A stretch of 5,669 bases of DNA from Polaribacter sp. (GTDB lineage Bacteria; Bacteroidota; Bacteroidia; Flavobacteriales; Flavobacteriaceae), in NCBI GenBank assembly GCA_029248845.1, contig JAQWIO010000029.1, positions 1 to 5,669 on the forward strand, given 5' to 3'. Under the pieces are notes generated by a model. That model saw nothing but the letters and a program-made list of their open reading frames with translations. It had not been told where the DNA came from and searched no databases. Both the position numbers and the translations under genes were made by a program. Positions 1 through 5,669 of this stretch are shown here, piece by piece; within the stretch, counting starts at the first letter, position 1, and each line of letters starts with the position of its first letter.

Positions 1-262
1 TATAAATGCTAAAATTATAAAAGAGGAAGGTGATGAATGGGCTTTTAACGAAGGATGCTTAAGTATTCCTGATGTTAGAGAAGACGTTTTTCGTCAGCCA
101 AAAATTACTATTGAATATCTAGATGAAGATTTTAAATCTCACACTGAAACTCTAGACGGTCTAGCTGCAAGAGTTTTTCAACATGAATATGATCATATAG
201 ACGGAGTTTTATTTACAGACAAACTTTCATCACTCAAAAAAAGATTGATAAAAAGAAATTAG
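1..262 (+). CDS. def: Peptide deformylase, 3' part (5' end outside window), with frameshifted tail
   Basis: Metal-dependent cytoplasmic enzyme that removes the formyl group from the N-terminal methionine of new proteins. The first full codon is at 2. Two of the three family motifs are visible: EGCLS at 50-64, whose Cys is a metal ligand, and QHEYDH at 179-196, containing the HExxH motif with two His ligands and the catalytic Glu. Motif I (GxGxAAxQ) lies upstream of the window. The frame ends at TAG 260-262 after KKRLIKRN. The usual flavobacterial C-terminal extension is present directly downstream but in the -1 frame (253-336), so one base appears to be missing, most simply from the A run at 250-254. 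The metal site is intact and the loss affects only about 25 tail residues, so the truncated enzyme might still work. It is the first visible gene of a probable operon with the DUF5606 gene and mazG. Confidence 0.93.
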   Translation, partial: INAKIIKEEGDEWAFNEGCLSIPDVREDVFRQPKITIEYLDEDFKSHTETLDGLAARVFQHEYDHIDGVLFTDKLSSLKKRLIKRN

Positions 263-336
263 AAAATATTTCAAAAGGGAAAATAAAAGCAGATTATAGA
301 ATGCGTTTTCCTAATCTAAAGAAAAAAAATAAGTAA
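253..336 (+). pseudogene. def: Out-of-frame C-terminal tail of peptide deformylase
   Basis: Read from 253, this stretch encodes KKLENISKGKIKADYRMRFP followed by a lysine-rich end and TAA at 334-336. From memory, this matches the C-terminal extension of flavobacterial peptide deformylases (…ISKGKI…YRMxFP). It is in the -1 frame relative to the def frame that stops at 260-262. With the frame restored, def would end 5 bp before the ATG of the next gene, the spacing expected inside an operon. This is not an independent gene. It marks a one-base deletion, a sequencing error, or less likely a slippage site. Confidence 0.75.
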
Positions 337-341
337 AAAAC

Positions 342-752
342 ATGGAATTTAATAAAATTATATCTGTATCAGGAAAACCAGGTTTGTTTCAAGTAATCTC
401 TCAATCAAAAAATGCGGTCATTGCAGAATCTCTTGTTGAAAAAAAACGTCTCGCAATTAATACTAAGCAAAATGTAAGCTTGTTAGAAAACATTGCCATT
501 TACACTTATGAGGAAGATATGCCATTATTAGATGTTTTTACTGCTATACATAATAAAACTGAAGGAAAAGAAGCACTTTCTCATAAAGAAAGTAGTAAGA
601 ATTTAACTGCTTTTTTTACTGAAGTAATACCAAACTATGATGATGAAAGAGTGTACGCATCGAATATTAAAAAGGTAATTCAATGGTATAATATTCTTAC
701 TAAAGCTGGTATGGATTTTTCAAAAGCAGAAAAAAGTACTGAAGAAGTATAG
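342..752 (+). CDS. DUF5606 domain protein, function unknown
   Basis: A 136-residue soluble protein with no signal peptide or membrane segment. I recognise it as the Bacteroidetes DUF5606 family from the N-terminal block SGKPGLF (residues 10-16), ESLVEKKRL (29-37), the IAIYT segment (51-55) and the C-terminal block PNYDDERVY…IKKVIQWYNIL (97-119). The family appears to have an N-terminal beta-rich part and a C-terminal helical part, joined here by a charged linker near residues 72-87. No catalytic residues can be named and no function is established that I know of. The ATG at 342 follows the restored def stop by 5 bp. There is no Shine-Dalgarno sequence, only an A-rich leader, as is common in this phylum. 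mazG follows after 43 bp on the same strand, so co-transcription with def and mazG is likely. Confidence 0.88.
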   Translation: MEFNKIISVSGKPGLFQVISQSKNAVIAESLVEKKRLAINTKQNVSLLENIAIYTYEEDMPLLDVFTAIHNKTEGKEALSHKESSKNLTAFFTEVIPNYDDERVYASNIKKVIQWYNILTKAGMDFSKAEKSTEEV

Positions 753-795
753 AACTTCTATCATTTCGAAATATATTTTAAATTAAATTATTACT

Positions 796-1575
796 TTGAA
801 TAGCAGGAAAGATCAATTAAAAGCTTTTAACAGATTGTTAGATATTATGGACGACCTTAGAGAGAAGTGTCCTTGGGATCAAAAACAAACTTTAGAAAGC
901 TTACGTCATCTTACCATTGAAGAAACGTATGAATTGGCTGACGCAATTTTAGAAAATGATTTAACAGAAATAAAGAAAGAATTAGGCGATGTTCTCTTAC
1001 ACATCATTTTTTATGCAAAAATAGGTAGCGAAAAAAATGCCTTTGATATTGGTGATGTTGCTAATACTATTTCTGAAAAATTGATACATCGACATCCTCA
1101 TATTTATGGTGATGTAGTAGTAGGAAATGAAAATGATGTTAAGCGAAATTGGGAACAGCTAAAACTTAAAGAGGGAAAAAAATCAGTTTTAGAGGGTGTT
1201 CCCAAGGGTTTACCTGCTGTTGTAAAAGCCAGCAGAATTCAGGAAAAAGTTGCTGGTGTTGGTTTTGATTGGGAAAAACCGGAACAAGTATGGGAAAAGG
1301 TTCAGGAGGAGCTCACTGAATTAAACCAAGAAATTAAAGCAGGTACTAAAGAAAATATTGAAAAAGAATTTGGTGATGTATTATTTTCTATGATTAATTA
1401 TGCCCGTTTTATTGACATAAATCCAGAAAATGCTCTAGAAAAAACCAATAAGAAATTCATCAGTCGTTTTCAATATCTAGAAAAAGAAGCTAAAAAAGAA
1501 GGCAAAGAACTTTCTGACATGTCATTAACTGAAATGGATGTGTATTGGGAAAAATCAAAAGAGTTTTTTAAATAA
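796..1575 (+). CDS. mazG: MazG nucleoside triphosphate pyrophosphohydrolase
   Basis: Hydrolyses nucleoside triphosphates to monophosphates and pyrophosphate in the cytoplasm. In characterised relatives this clears non-canonical NTPs and affects (p)ppGpp signalling. At 259 residues it is the full two-domain form (E. coli MazG is of similar length). The N-terminal MazG domain shows CPWD (25-28), EETYE (42-46) and ELGDVLLH (62-69), giving the ExxE…ExxD magnesium site, then RHPHIYGD (99-106). The C-terminal domain repeats the pattern with EELTEL (171-176) and KEFGDVLF (190-197), preceded by KASRIQEKVAGVGFDW (144-159). The start is TTG at 796-798: an in-frame TAA at 784-786 blocks any upstream ATG, and MNSRKDQL fits the family N-terminus. 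It lies 43 bp after the DUF5606 gene and converges with the glycosyltransferase gene 21 bp downstream. Confidence 0.97.
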   Translation: MNSRKDQLKAFNRLLDIMDDLREKCPWDQKQTLESLRHLTIEETYELADAILENDLTEIKKELGDVLLHIIFYAKIGSEKNAFDIGDVANTISEKLIHRHPHIYGDVVVGNENDVKRNWEQLKLKEGKKSVLEGVPKGLPAVVKASRIQEKVAGVGFDWEKPEQVWEKVQEELTELNQEIKAGTKENIEKEFGDVLFSMINYARFIDINPENALEKTNKKFISRFQYLEKEAKKEGKELSDMSLTEMDVYWEKSKEFFK

Positions 1576-1611
1576 TTCACATTAAATTAAAATACTTCAA
1601 TTATTTTTTTT
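1570..1611 (+). terminator. Possible weak terminator after mazG
   Basis: AAATAATT (1570-1577, spanning the mazG stop) is the exact reverse complement of AATTATTT (1599-1606), and a run of T continues to 1611. This has the layout of a hairpin followed by a T tract on the plus strand. The stem is only 8 bp, all A/T, with a 21-nt loop, and it extends into the last codons of the convergent glycosyltransferase gene. In DNA this A/T-rich such a match could be chance. Confidence 0.28.
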
Positions 1612-2562
1612 CTTGGTATAAACTATTGAGTTTAAAAAGCCTAAGCCGTATCCAAAAAACTGAGTTATAGTCGTTAGAATACTTAAAAAAGCTACCTGTA
1701 CGTTTTTATTCTGAAATAAAGAATCTAAAAAAATTAGTAAAAAATAAAAGCAATAGAGATAGAACAGTTCGTAATACTGAAAAATTGCTAAAAGTATGGA
1801 GATATCCAATCCAATAATAAAAATACTTGGAAACCAATAAGTAAGTTTTGCTGTTTTTGGATATTTTCTATTTAACAATGGTCTTGCTGAACCAAAACCA
1901 AATGTCTGTTTAAAAAATTGCTGAATGGATGCTCTTCGTTTATGAAATACAAATGCTTCCTCTAGTAATTGAGTTTCGAAGCCATTTTCCCAAAGTCTAA
2001 AAGTTAAATCGATATCTTCTCCATTTTTCATTTTAGAAAATCCTTGTGTATTTTCAAATGCTTTTTTGGACAAACCAATGTTAAAACTTCTAGGTTGAAA
2101 TTTACCAATAGCCTCAGTATTTCCACGAATTCCGCCAGTTGTTATAACAGAAGTCATCGCATAATTAATTGCTTTTTGCAAATTAGAAAAACTCTTATGA
2201 GCCGCATCTGCCCCACCAAAAGCATCTGTGTAATTATTTTCTAAGCCTATTTTTACTGCTGTTAAGTATTGATTTGGAAGAATAACATCTGAATCTAAAA
2301 TGATAAAATAATTTCCTGAAGCATTTTTCATACCGAAATTTCTACTATCTCCTGCACCACTATTCTCTTTAAAAAAATAGTTTAAATTAAGTTGATCTTG
2401 ATACTTCTGAACAATACTATCACATTTTTGAGTAGAGCCATCCTCAATAATTAATACCTCAAAGGCATCAGAGAAATTTTGTGTAACAAGACTTTCTAAC
2501 AACTCATGAATTTCATTTGGACGGTTGTAAACAGGAATTATGATGGAAAATTTGAGTTTCAA
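1597..2562 (-). CDS. Family 2 glycosyltransferase with C-terminal membrane segments
   Basis: A 321-residue GT-A-fold enzyme that probably transfers a sugar from a nucleotide-sugar donor to a surface or exported glycan at the inner face of the cytoplasmic membrane. Donor and acceptor cannot be told from sequence. Motifs in order: IIIPVYNRP (7-15), EDGS (40-43) for nucleotide binding, GAGDSRNFGM (69-78), the metal-binding DSD (90-92), and GED (181-183) with the likely catalytic acidic residue. After KRRASIQQFFKQ the Q/RxxRW motif of processive synthases is absent, which suggests single-sugar transfer. Three hydrophobic stretches (about 242-261, 264-281, 288-312) are likely membrane segments, followed by a KKKN tail. 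The start appears to be TTG (2562-2560): the frame is open upstream to a stop at 2646-2644 but contains no ATG or GTG. It follows fabI on the same strand after 233 bp, so it probably has its own promoter. Confidence 0.88.
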   Translation of the reverse strand: MKLKFSIIIPVYNRPNEIHELLESLVTQNFSDAFEVLIIEDGSTQKCDSIVQKYQDQLNLNYFFKENSGAGDSRNFGMKNASGNYFIILDSDVILPNQYLTAVKIGLENNYTDAFGGADAAHKSFSNLQKAINYAMTSVITTGGIRGNTEAIGKFQPRSFNIGLSKKAFENTQGFSKMKNGEDIDLTFRLWENGFETQLLEEAFVFHKRRASIQQFFKQTFGFGSARPLLNRKYPKTAKLTYWFPSIFIIGLDISILLAIFQYYELFYLYCFYFLLIFLDSLFQNKNVQVAFLSILTTITQFFGYGLGFLNSIVYTKKKNN

Positions 2563-2599
2563 TATTTTTGGTTCTAAATTTTTTATTTCTAGATTATTA

Positions 2600-2621
2600 C
2601 TTTCTATGAATTTATAGAAAG
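2600..2621. repeat. 8-bp inverted repeat upstream of the glycosyltransferase gene
   Basis: CTTTCTAT (2600-2607) and ATAGAAAG (2614-2621) are perfect reverse complements separated by 6 nt. The repeat is centred about 48 bp upstream of the presumed TTG start of the glycosyltransferase gene. It could be an operator half-site pair, a hairpin in the 5' untranslated RNA, or chance in A/T-rich DNA. No consensus Bacteroidetes promoter (TTG / TAnnTTTG) could be placed beside it with confidence. Confidence 0.35.
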
Positions 2622-2690
2622 ATAAATAAAAAAATGAAAGGAATTAATATAATCTTTCAATTTTTAAAGAGCCACTTATTCATTGCCTTC

Positions 2691-2736
2691 AAAAAAAATG
2701 ACAAACAATTTTAGCCCTGATTGAGTGGTTTGTTTG
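2691..2736 (-). terminator. Possible intrinsic terminator after fabI
   Basis: On the minus strand, downstream of the fabI stop, CAAACAA (2736-2730) and TTGTTTG (2708-2702) form a 7-bp stem with a 21-nt loop. After 3 nt comes a run of eight T (2698-2691). This is the layout of a rho-independent terminator for the recN-fabI transcript, but the stem has few G/C pairs and the loop is long. Its arms overlap the structured element at 2702-2802, so the two may be parts of one structure. Confidence 0.35.
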
Positions 2737-2802
2737 AACTCTTTTAAGGAACGAAAAAAGCGAGTAACGAAAGCAGGAAATAGCTTCTTTAAAAGCTACT
2801 CG
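2702..2802. repeat. Structured intergenic element, resembling a flavobacterial intergenic repeat
   Basis: This short tract is more G/C-rich than its surroundings and can fold. AGC (2713-2715) pairs with GCT (2783-2785) and CCTG (2716-2719) with CAGG (2774-2777), enclosing an inner hairpin ACTCTTTT (2738-2745) with AAAA-G-(C)-GAGT (about 2756-2765, one unpaired GC step). Next to it, TAGCTT (2781-2786) and AAGCTA (2793-2798) form a 6-bp hairpin over the fabI stop codon (2796-2798). An AGCCC-GAT…GCGGG-A-TAGCT layout is, from memory, a widespread intergenic repeat in Flavobacteriia, where the closing stem often has CCCG/CGGG. I cannot confirm the match or the active strand. It may be a terminator, an mRNA-stabilising 3' structure, a small RNA, or a dispersed repeat. 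Confidence 0.5.
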
Positions 2803-3602
2803 AACTTTTCCATTACAGCATCACTTACACCCATATTAGAAAATCCGCCATCATGAAATAAATTTTGCAAGGTTACCTTTTTTGTTAAATCTGAAAACAT
2901 AGAAATCGTATAATCTGCACATTCTAAAGCAGTTGCATTTCCTAATGGACTCATTTTCTCTGCATATGCACTAAAGCCATCGAATCCTTTCACACCCGTT
3001 CCTGCTTTTGTGGGTGTTGGAGATTGAGAAATTGTATTTACACGAACTTTATAGTCTCTACCAAAAAAGTACCCAAAACTTCGCGCAATGGATTCTAAAT
3101 AGGCTTTATTATCTGCCATATCATTGTAATCTGGAAAGACTCTTTGGGCGGCCATATAGGTTAGCGCAACAATACTTCCCCACTCATTCATTGCTTTTTT
3201 TTGATACAAAACATGCATCGTTTTATGAAATGATAGCGCAGAAACATCCCATCCTTTTTTACTAAATTCATAGGATGGATCTGTATATGAGTTGCCTTTT
3301 CTGACATTTACAGACATGCCTATAGAATGCAATACAAAATCAATTTTACCCCCCAAAATTTCCATAGATCTTTGAATCAAGTTTTCCAAATCTTCAACTG
3401 ATGTTGCATCTGTAGGTATAATTTGAGAGTTCGTCTTTTTGGCCAATGTATCTAAATCACCCATTCTTATTGCAGCTGGTGCGTTTGTTAACACAAACGC
3501 CGCGCCTTCTTCGTGGGCTCTTTCTGCAGTTTTCCACGCAATGGAATGCGCATTTAAAGCTCCAAAAATGATTCCTTTTTTTCCTTTTAATAAATTGTGC
3601 AT
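2796..3602 (-). CDS. fabI: Enoyl-[acyl-carrier-protein] reductase (FabI)
   Basis: Reduces trans-2-enoyl-ACP to acyl-ACP with NAD(P)H, the last step of each fatty-acid elongation cycle, in the cytoplasm. At 268 residues it has full FabI length. It is a short-chain dehydrogenase-like Rossmann protein: the N-terminal nucleotide loop GIIFGALNAHSIAW (10-23) is the FabI-type variant of GxxxxxSIAW. DAT (65-67) and LHSIGM (91-96) line the cofactor pocket. The catalytic pair is Y159-x6-K166 in the segment PDYNDMADNK, with the conserved upstream Tyr at 149. SQSPTPT (192-198) and the substrate-loop region follow. The start is ATG (3602-3600), which gives MHNLLKGKKG, close to the usual flavobacterial N-terminus. 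The gene lies 54 bp downstream of recN on the same strand, probably co-transcribed, and ends inside a small hairpin (2781-2798). Triclosan and related inhibitors target this family. Confidence 0.97.
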   Translation of the reverse strand: MHNLLKGKKGIIFGALNAHSIAWKTAERAHEEGAAFVLTNAPAAIRMGDLDTLAKKTNSQIIPTDATSVEDLENLIQRSMEILGGKIDFVLHSIGMSVNVRKGNSYTDPSYEFSKKGWDVSALSFHKTMHVLYQKKAMNEWGSIVALTYMAAQRVFPDYNDMADNKAYLESIARSFGYFFGRDYKVRVNTISQSPTPTKAGTGVKGFDGFSAYAEKMSPLGNATALECADYTISMFSDLTKKVTLQNLFHDGGFSNMGVSDAVMEKFE

Positions 3603-3656
3603 AAGAATAATCGAATTTAAATATTCATGATGAGTTATATATTAATTAATAATGAA

Positions 3657-5309
3657 TTAGTTTAATAATTCTTTTGCATGGATGAGTGCAGTATCAGAAA
3701 TATCTTTACCACTAAGCATTTCCGCAATTTCAACAATTCTTTCCTCCGAAGACAATTGCTTTAAATTGGTAGTGGTTACTCCGTTAATTTCTTCTTTAAA
3801 CACCTTATAATGACTGTTTCCTTTTGCTGCAATTTGAGGTAAATGAGTAATAGCAATTACCTGCATATGATCACTCATTTGCTGCATAATGGCAGCAATT
3901 TTATTAGAAACTTCACCAGAAACACCGGTATCAATTTCATCAAAAATAATTGTTGGTAATTGGGTACCTGTGGATAATACTTTCTTTACAGATAGCATGA
4001 TTCTGGACAATTCTCCACCAGAGGCTACTTTCTTAAGCTCTTCATAATTACCTCCTTTATTGGCTGAGAATAAAAATTCTAAAGCGTCTTTTCCGTTTGA
4101 AAAATAGTTTTTTGTTGGTTTTATATTTATGGAAAAACGTGCATTTTCCATTCCTAAATCTGCCAATAAATTTTCTAATTCTTTTGTGAGCTTTGGTATT
4201 GTTGTATTTCTAGCTTCAGAAATAATGGCTGCAATAGTATCTAACTTCTCTGAAACAATATTTATTTCTTGTTGCTTGTTTGCAATTACTTCTTCTGCAT
4301 TTTCTACCTGTAGCACTTTTTCTGAGAACTCTTCATACACCTGTAATAACGCCTCTACAGAATGTACATAATGTTTCTTTTGCAAATTATAGAGTAACTG
4401 CAATCTATCATTAATTTCTTCCGCTTCATTTGGATTGAAATCGATGCTTTCATTTGCATTTTCTATTTCAGAAACAATATCATCCAATTCTATTTTTACA
4501 CTGGTAACTCTTTCTAGTAAATTTTGATATTCTTTAAAAAATGGAGCAATTTTATACAACTTATTTTCTAAGTTATTGACTAAACTTTGAATACCTATTT
4601 CATCTGTAATAGAAATTTCTAACGCTTCTGATAAATTGAGTTTTATATCTTCAACATTAGTGAGTCTCTCTAATTTTTCTTCTAATAGATGTTGCTCATC
4701 AACTTTTAAATTTGCTGCTTCTAATTCTTTAAACAAATACAAATTATAATCATATTGCTGTTGCGCCTCTCTTTGGGAATTCTCTAGTTCGACCAATTCT
4801 TTTTTTAATTGATTCAGTTCAATAAATCCTCTTTGATAAGAAGAAATTCTTTCTTTATTTTTTGCTAGTGCATCTAAAACTGTAAATTGAAATTTCTTGT
4901 CAGACAATTGCAATGTTTGATGTTGAGAATGCACATCTATTAACTTGGTTCTCAACTCATTTAATACAGACAATGTTACCGGCGTATCATTGACAAAAGC
5001 TCTTGATTTTCCTGAAGGTAAAATTTCTCTTCTAATAATCGTCTCAGGTTCATAATCTAAATCTACCTCCTTAAAAAAATCTTGCAGGTTATAATTAGAA
5101 ATAGCAACTTTTGCTTCAACAATACATTTGGTGGAGGTATCTTTTAGAGATGATAAATCTGCTCTATTGCCCAAAACCAACCCTAGAGCTCCCAAAAGTA
5201 TGGACTTCCCTGCACCAGTTTCTCCTGTTATTATTGATAATCCCGAAGAAAAATCAATAGATAACTGATGTATTAAAGCATAGTTCTTAATGGAAAGTTG
5301 TGTTAACAA
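3657..5309 (-). CDS. recN: DNA repair protein RecN
   Basis: SMC-like ATPase that acts on the nucleoid at DNA double-strand breaks, promoting RecA-dependent recombinational repair. At 550 residues it has the normal RecN length. The N-terminal head half has LSIKNYALI (5-13) and Walker A GETGAGKS (29-36). The RecN-type Q-loop region DVHSQHQTL (125-133) follows. Residues about 150-380 are rich in Glu, Lys, Leu and Asn, forming two coiled-coil arms around the short RecN hinge. The C-terminal head half has the ABC signature ASGGELSR (429-436), Walker B TIIFDEID (453-460), the D-loop TGVSGEVS (461-468) and the switch His in ITHL (H489). The start appears to be TTG (5309-5307): the frame is open further upstream but has no ATG, and MLTQLSIKNYAL fits the family start. 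No LexA-type operator or clear promoter is visible in the 88 bp upstream. fabI follows after 54 bp. Confidence 0.97.
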   Translation of the reverse strand: MLTQLSIKNYALIHQLSIDFSSGLSIITGETGAGKSILLGALGLVLGNRADLSSLKDTSTKCIVEAKVAISNYNLQDFFKEVDLDYEPETIIRREILPSGKSRAFVNDTPVTLSVLNELRTKLIDVHSQHQTLQLSDKKFQFTVLDALAKNKERISSYQRGFIELNQLKKELVELENSQREAQQQYDYNLYLFKELEAANLKVDEQHLLEEKLERLTNVEDIKLNLSEALEISITDEIGIQSLVNNLENKLYKIAPFFKEYQNLLERVTSVKIELDDIVSEIENANESIDFNPNEAEEINDRLQLLYNLQKKHYVHSVEALLQVYEEFSEKVLQVENAEEVIANKQQEINIVSEKLDTIAAIISEARNTTIPKLTKELENLLADLGMENARFSINIKPTKNYFSNGKDALEFLFSANKGGNYEELKKVASGGELSRIMLSVKKVLSTGTQLPTIIFDEIDTGVSGEVSNKIAAIMQQMSDHMQVIAITHLPQIAAKGNSHYKVFKEEINGVTTTNLKQLSSEERIVEIAEMLSGKDISDTALIHAKELLN

Positions 5310-5397
5310 ATCTTCTAAATTTAAGGAACTAAAATTAGTGAATTAAATTAAGAAATTGAAAATGTAAATTAGAAATCTATTAACTAATTTTTGGCAT

Positions 5398-5669
5398 TTA
5401 TTGTTGCCATAAATTAAAGTAGTGTCCTTTTTCAGCATATAATTCTTATGATTCCCTTGTTCTAAAACTTATCCTTTCTGAAGTACTACAATTTCGTCAG
5501 CATTAATAACGGTACTTAACCTATGTGTAATAATGATAATTGTTTTGTTTTCTTGTCTTAATCTTTCTATTGCTTTTGAATATAATTTTCGGAAGTTGAA
5601 TCTAAAGAAGAAGTCGCTTCATCTAAAACTAATACTTCTGTTTTTTATATAAAGCTCCTGCAATAGCAA
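5398..5669 (-). pseudogene. ABC exporter ATP-binding domain, 3' fragment, multiply disrupted
   Basis: Reading the minus strand across three frame changes gives the end of an ABC exporter (MsbA/LmrA-type, ATPase fused to membrane domain). It starts just after the signature with AIAGALYKK, then Walker B and D-loop VLVLDEATSSLDS (about 5635-5597), the switch His in THRLSTV (about 5528-5508), then ADEIVVL, and finally HYFNLWQQ before TAA (5400-5398). Each frame change needs one extra A: in the runs at 5646-5641, 5577-5574 and 5447-5446. In addition there is a TAA at 5471-5469 where the family normally has a Gln codon, and Gly replaces the near-invariant Arg of the IARAL segment. As it stands no functional ATPase could be made. 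The 5' part lies outside the window, so substrate and exact family cannot be given. Either a decayed gene or low-quality sequence at a contig end; recN follows after 88 bp. Confidence 0.85.

Noticed and set aside
753..795. Possible separate promoter for mazG in the 43-bp gap
   Set aside because: I found no exact TAnnTTTG with a TTG at proper spacing, and same-strand spacing favours co-transcription.
2044..2244. Plus-strand open frame of 66 codons inside the glycosyltransferase gene
   Set aside because: It is antisense to a clearly conserved coding region, has no recognisable protein features and looks like a chance frame.
3008..3630. Plus-strand open frames (3008-3265 and 3439-3630) opposite fabI
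   Set aside because: Both lie antisense to conserved FabI sequence, show no family features and have no supported start signals.
3641..3650. ATTAATTAAT palindrome between recN and fabI
   Set aside because: A simple A/T palindrome of this length is expected by chance here, and no promoter elements sit around it.
4129..4371. Plus-strand open frame of 80 codons opposite recN
   Set aside because: It is antisense to the RecN coiled-coil region. Its Ser/Phe-rich product mirrors the Glu/Lys-rich codons of the other strand.
5331..5391. 9-bp inverted repeat AAAATTAGT / ACTAATTTT in the gap before recN
   Set aside because: The arms are almost all A/T and 43 bp apart, with no T tract in the right place, so a chance match is likely in this composition.
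1..5669. Search for CRISPR arrays, tRNA or rRNA genes, insertion sequences, toxin-antitoxin or defence genes
   Set aside because: No direct repeats with spacers, no tRNA-like or rRNA sequence, no transposase motifs were seen. MazG here is the full-length housekeeping two-domain form and has no toxin partner beside it.

Overview
The window looks like an ordinary chromosomal stretch from a low-GC marine-type member of the Bacteroidetes, most likely family Flavobacteriaceae (Polaribacter/Tenacibaculum-like). The reasons are very A/T-rich DNA, lysine- and asparagine-rich proteins, genes without recognisable Shine-Dalgarno sites, a DUF5606 protein (a Bacteroidetes-restricted family as far as I know), and FabI and RecN sequences of flavobacterial type. 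The genus is inferred from memory of protein sequences, not from a search.

Layout. Left block, plus strand (1-1575): the 3' part of peptide deformylase (def), a small DUF5606 protein, and mazG, closely spaced and probably one operon. Right block, minus strand, read from right to left: the wrecked 3' end of an ABC exporter gene (5669-5398), recN (5309-3657), fabI (3602-2796), a 233-bp gap with a structured element (about 2702-2802), and a membrane-anchored family 2 glycosyltransferase (2562-1597). mazG and the glycosyltransferase gene converge with only 21 bp between them.

Roles. Most genes are housekeeping: N-terminal maturation of proteins (Def), cleaning of the nucleotide pool (MazG), double-strand-break repair (RecN) and the last step of fatty-acid elongation (FabI). 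The glycosyltransferase probably makes a cell-surface or extracellular glycan. Nothing in the genes suggests a new defence or mobile system.

What deserves a second look: (i) the ABC exporter tail carries three apparent single-base losses in A runs plus an in-frame TAA, and def shows the same kind of one-base loss near its 3' end, so either real gene decay or poor sequence quality near both ends of the window; (ii) the structured non-coding element downstream of fabI, with competing stems, which resembles an intergenic repeat I recall from flavobacterial genomes; (iii) three of the five intact genes appear to start with TTG; (iv) the uncharacterised DUF5606 gene sits between def and mazG. Gaps of 43-88 bp between the other genes hold no feature I can support.
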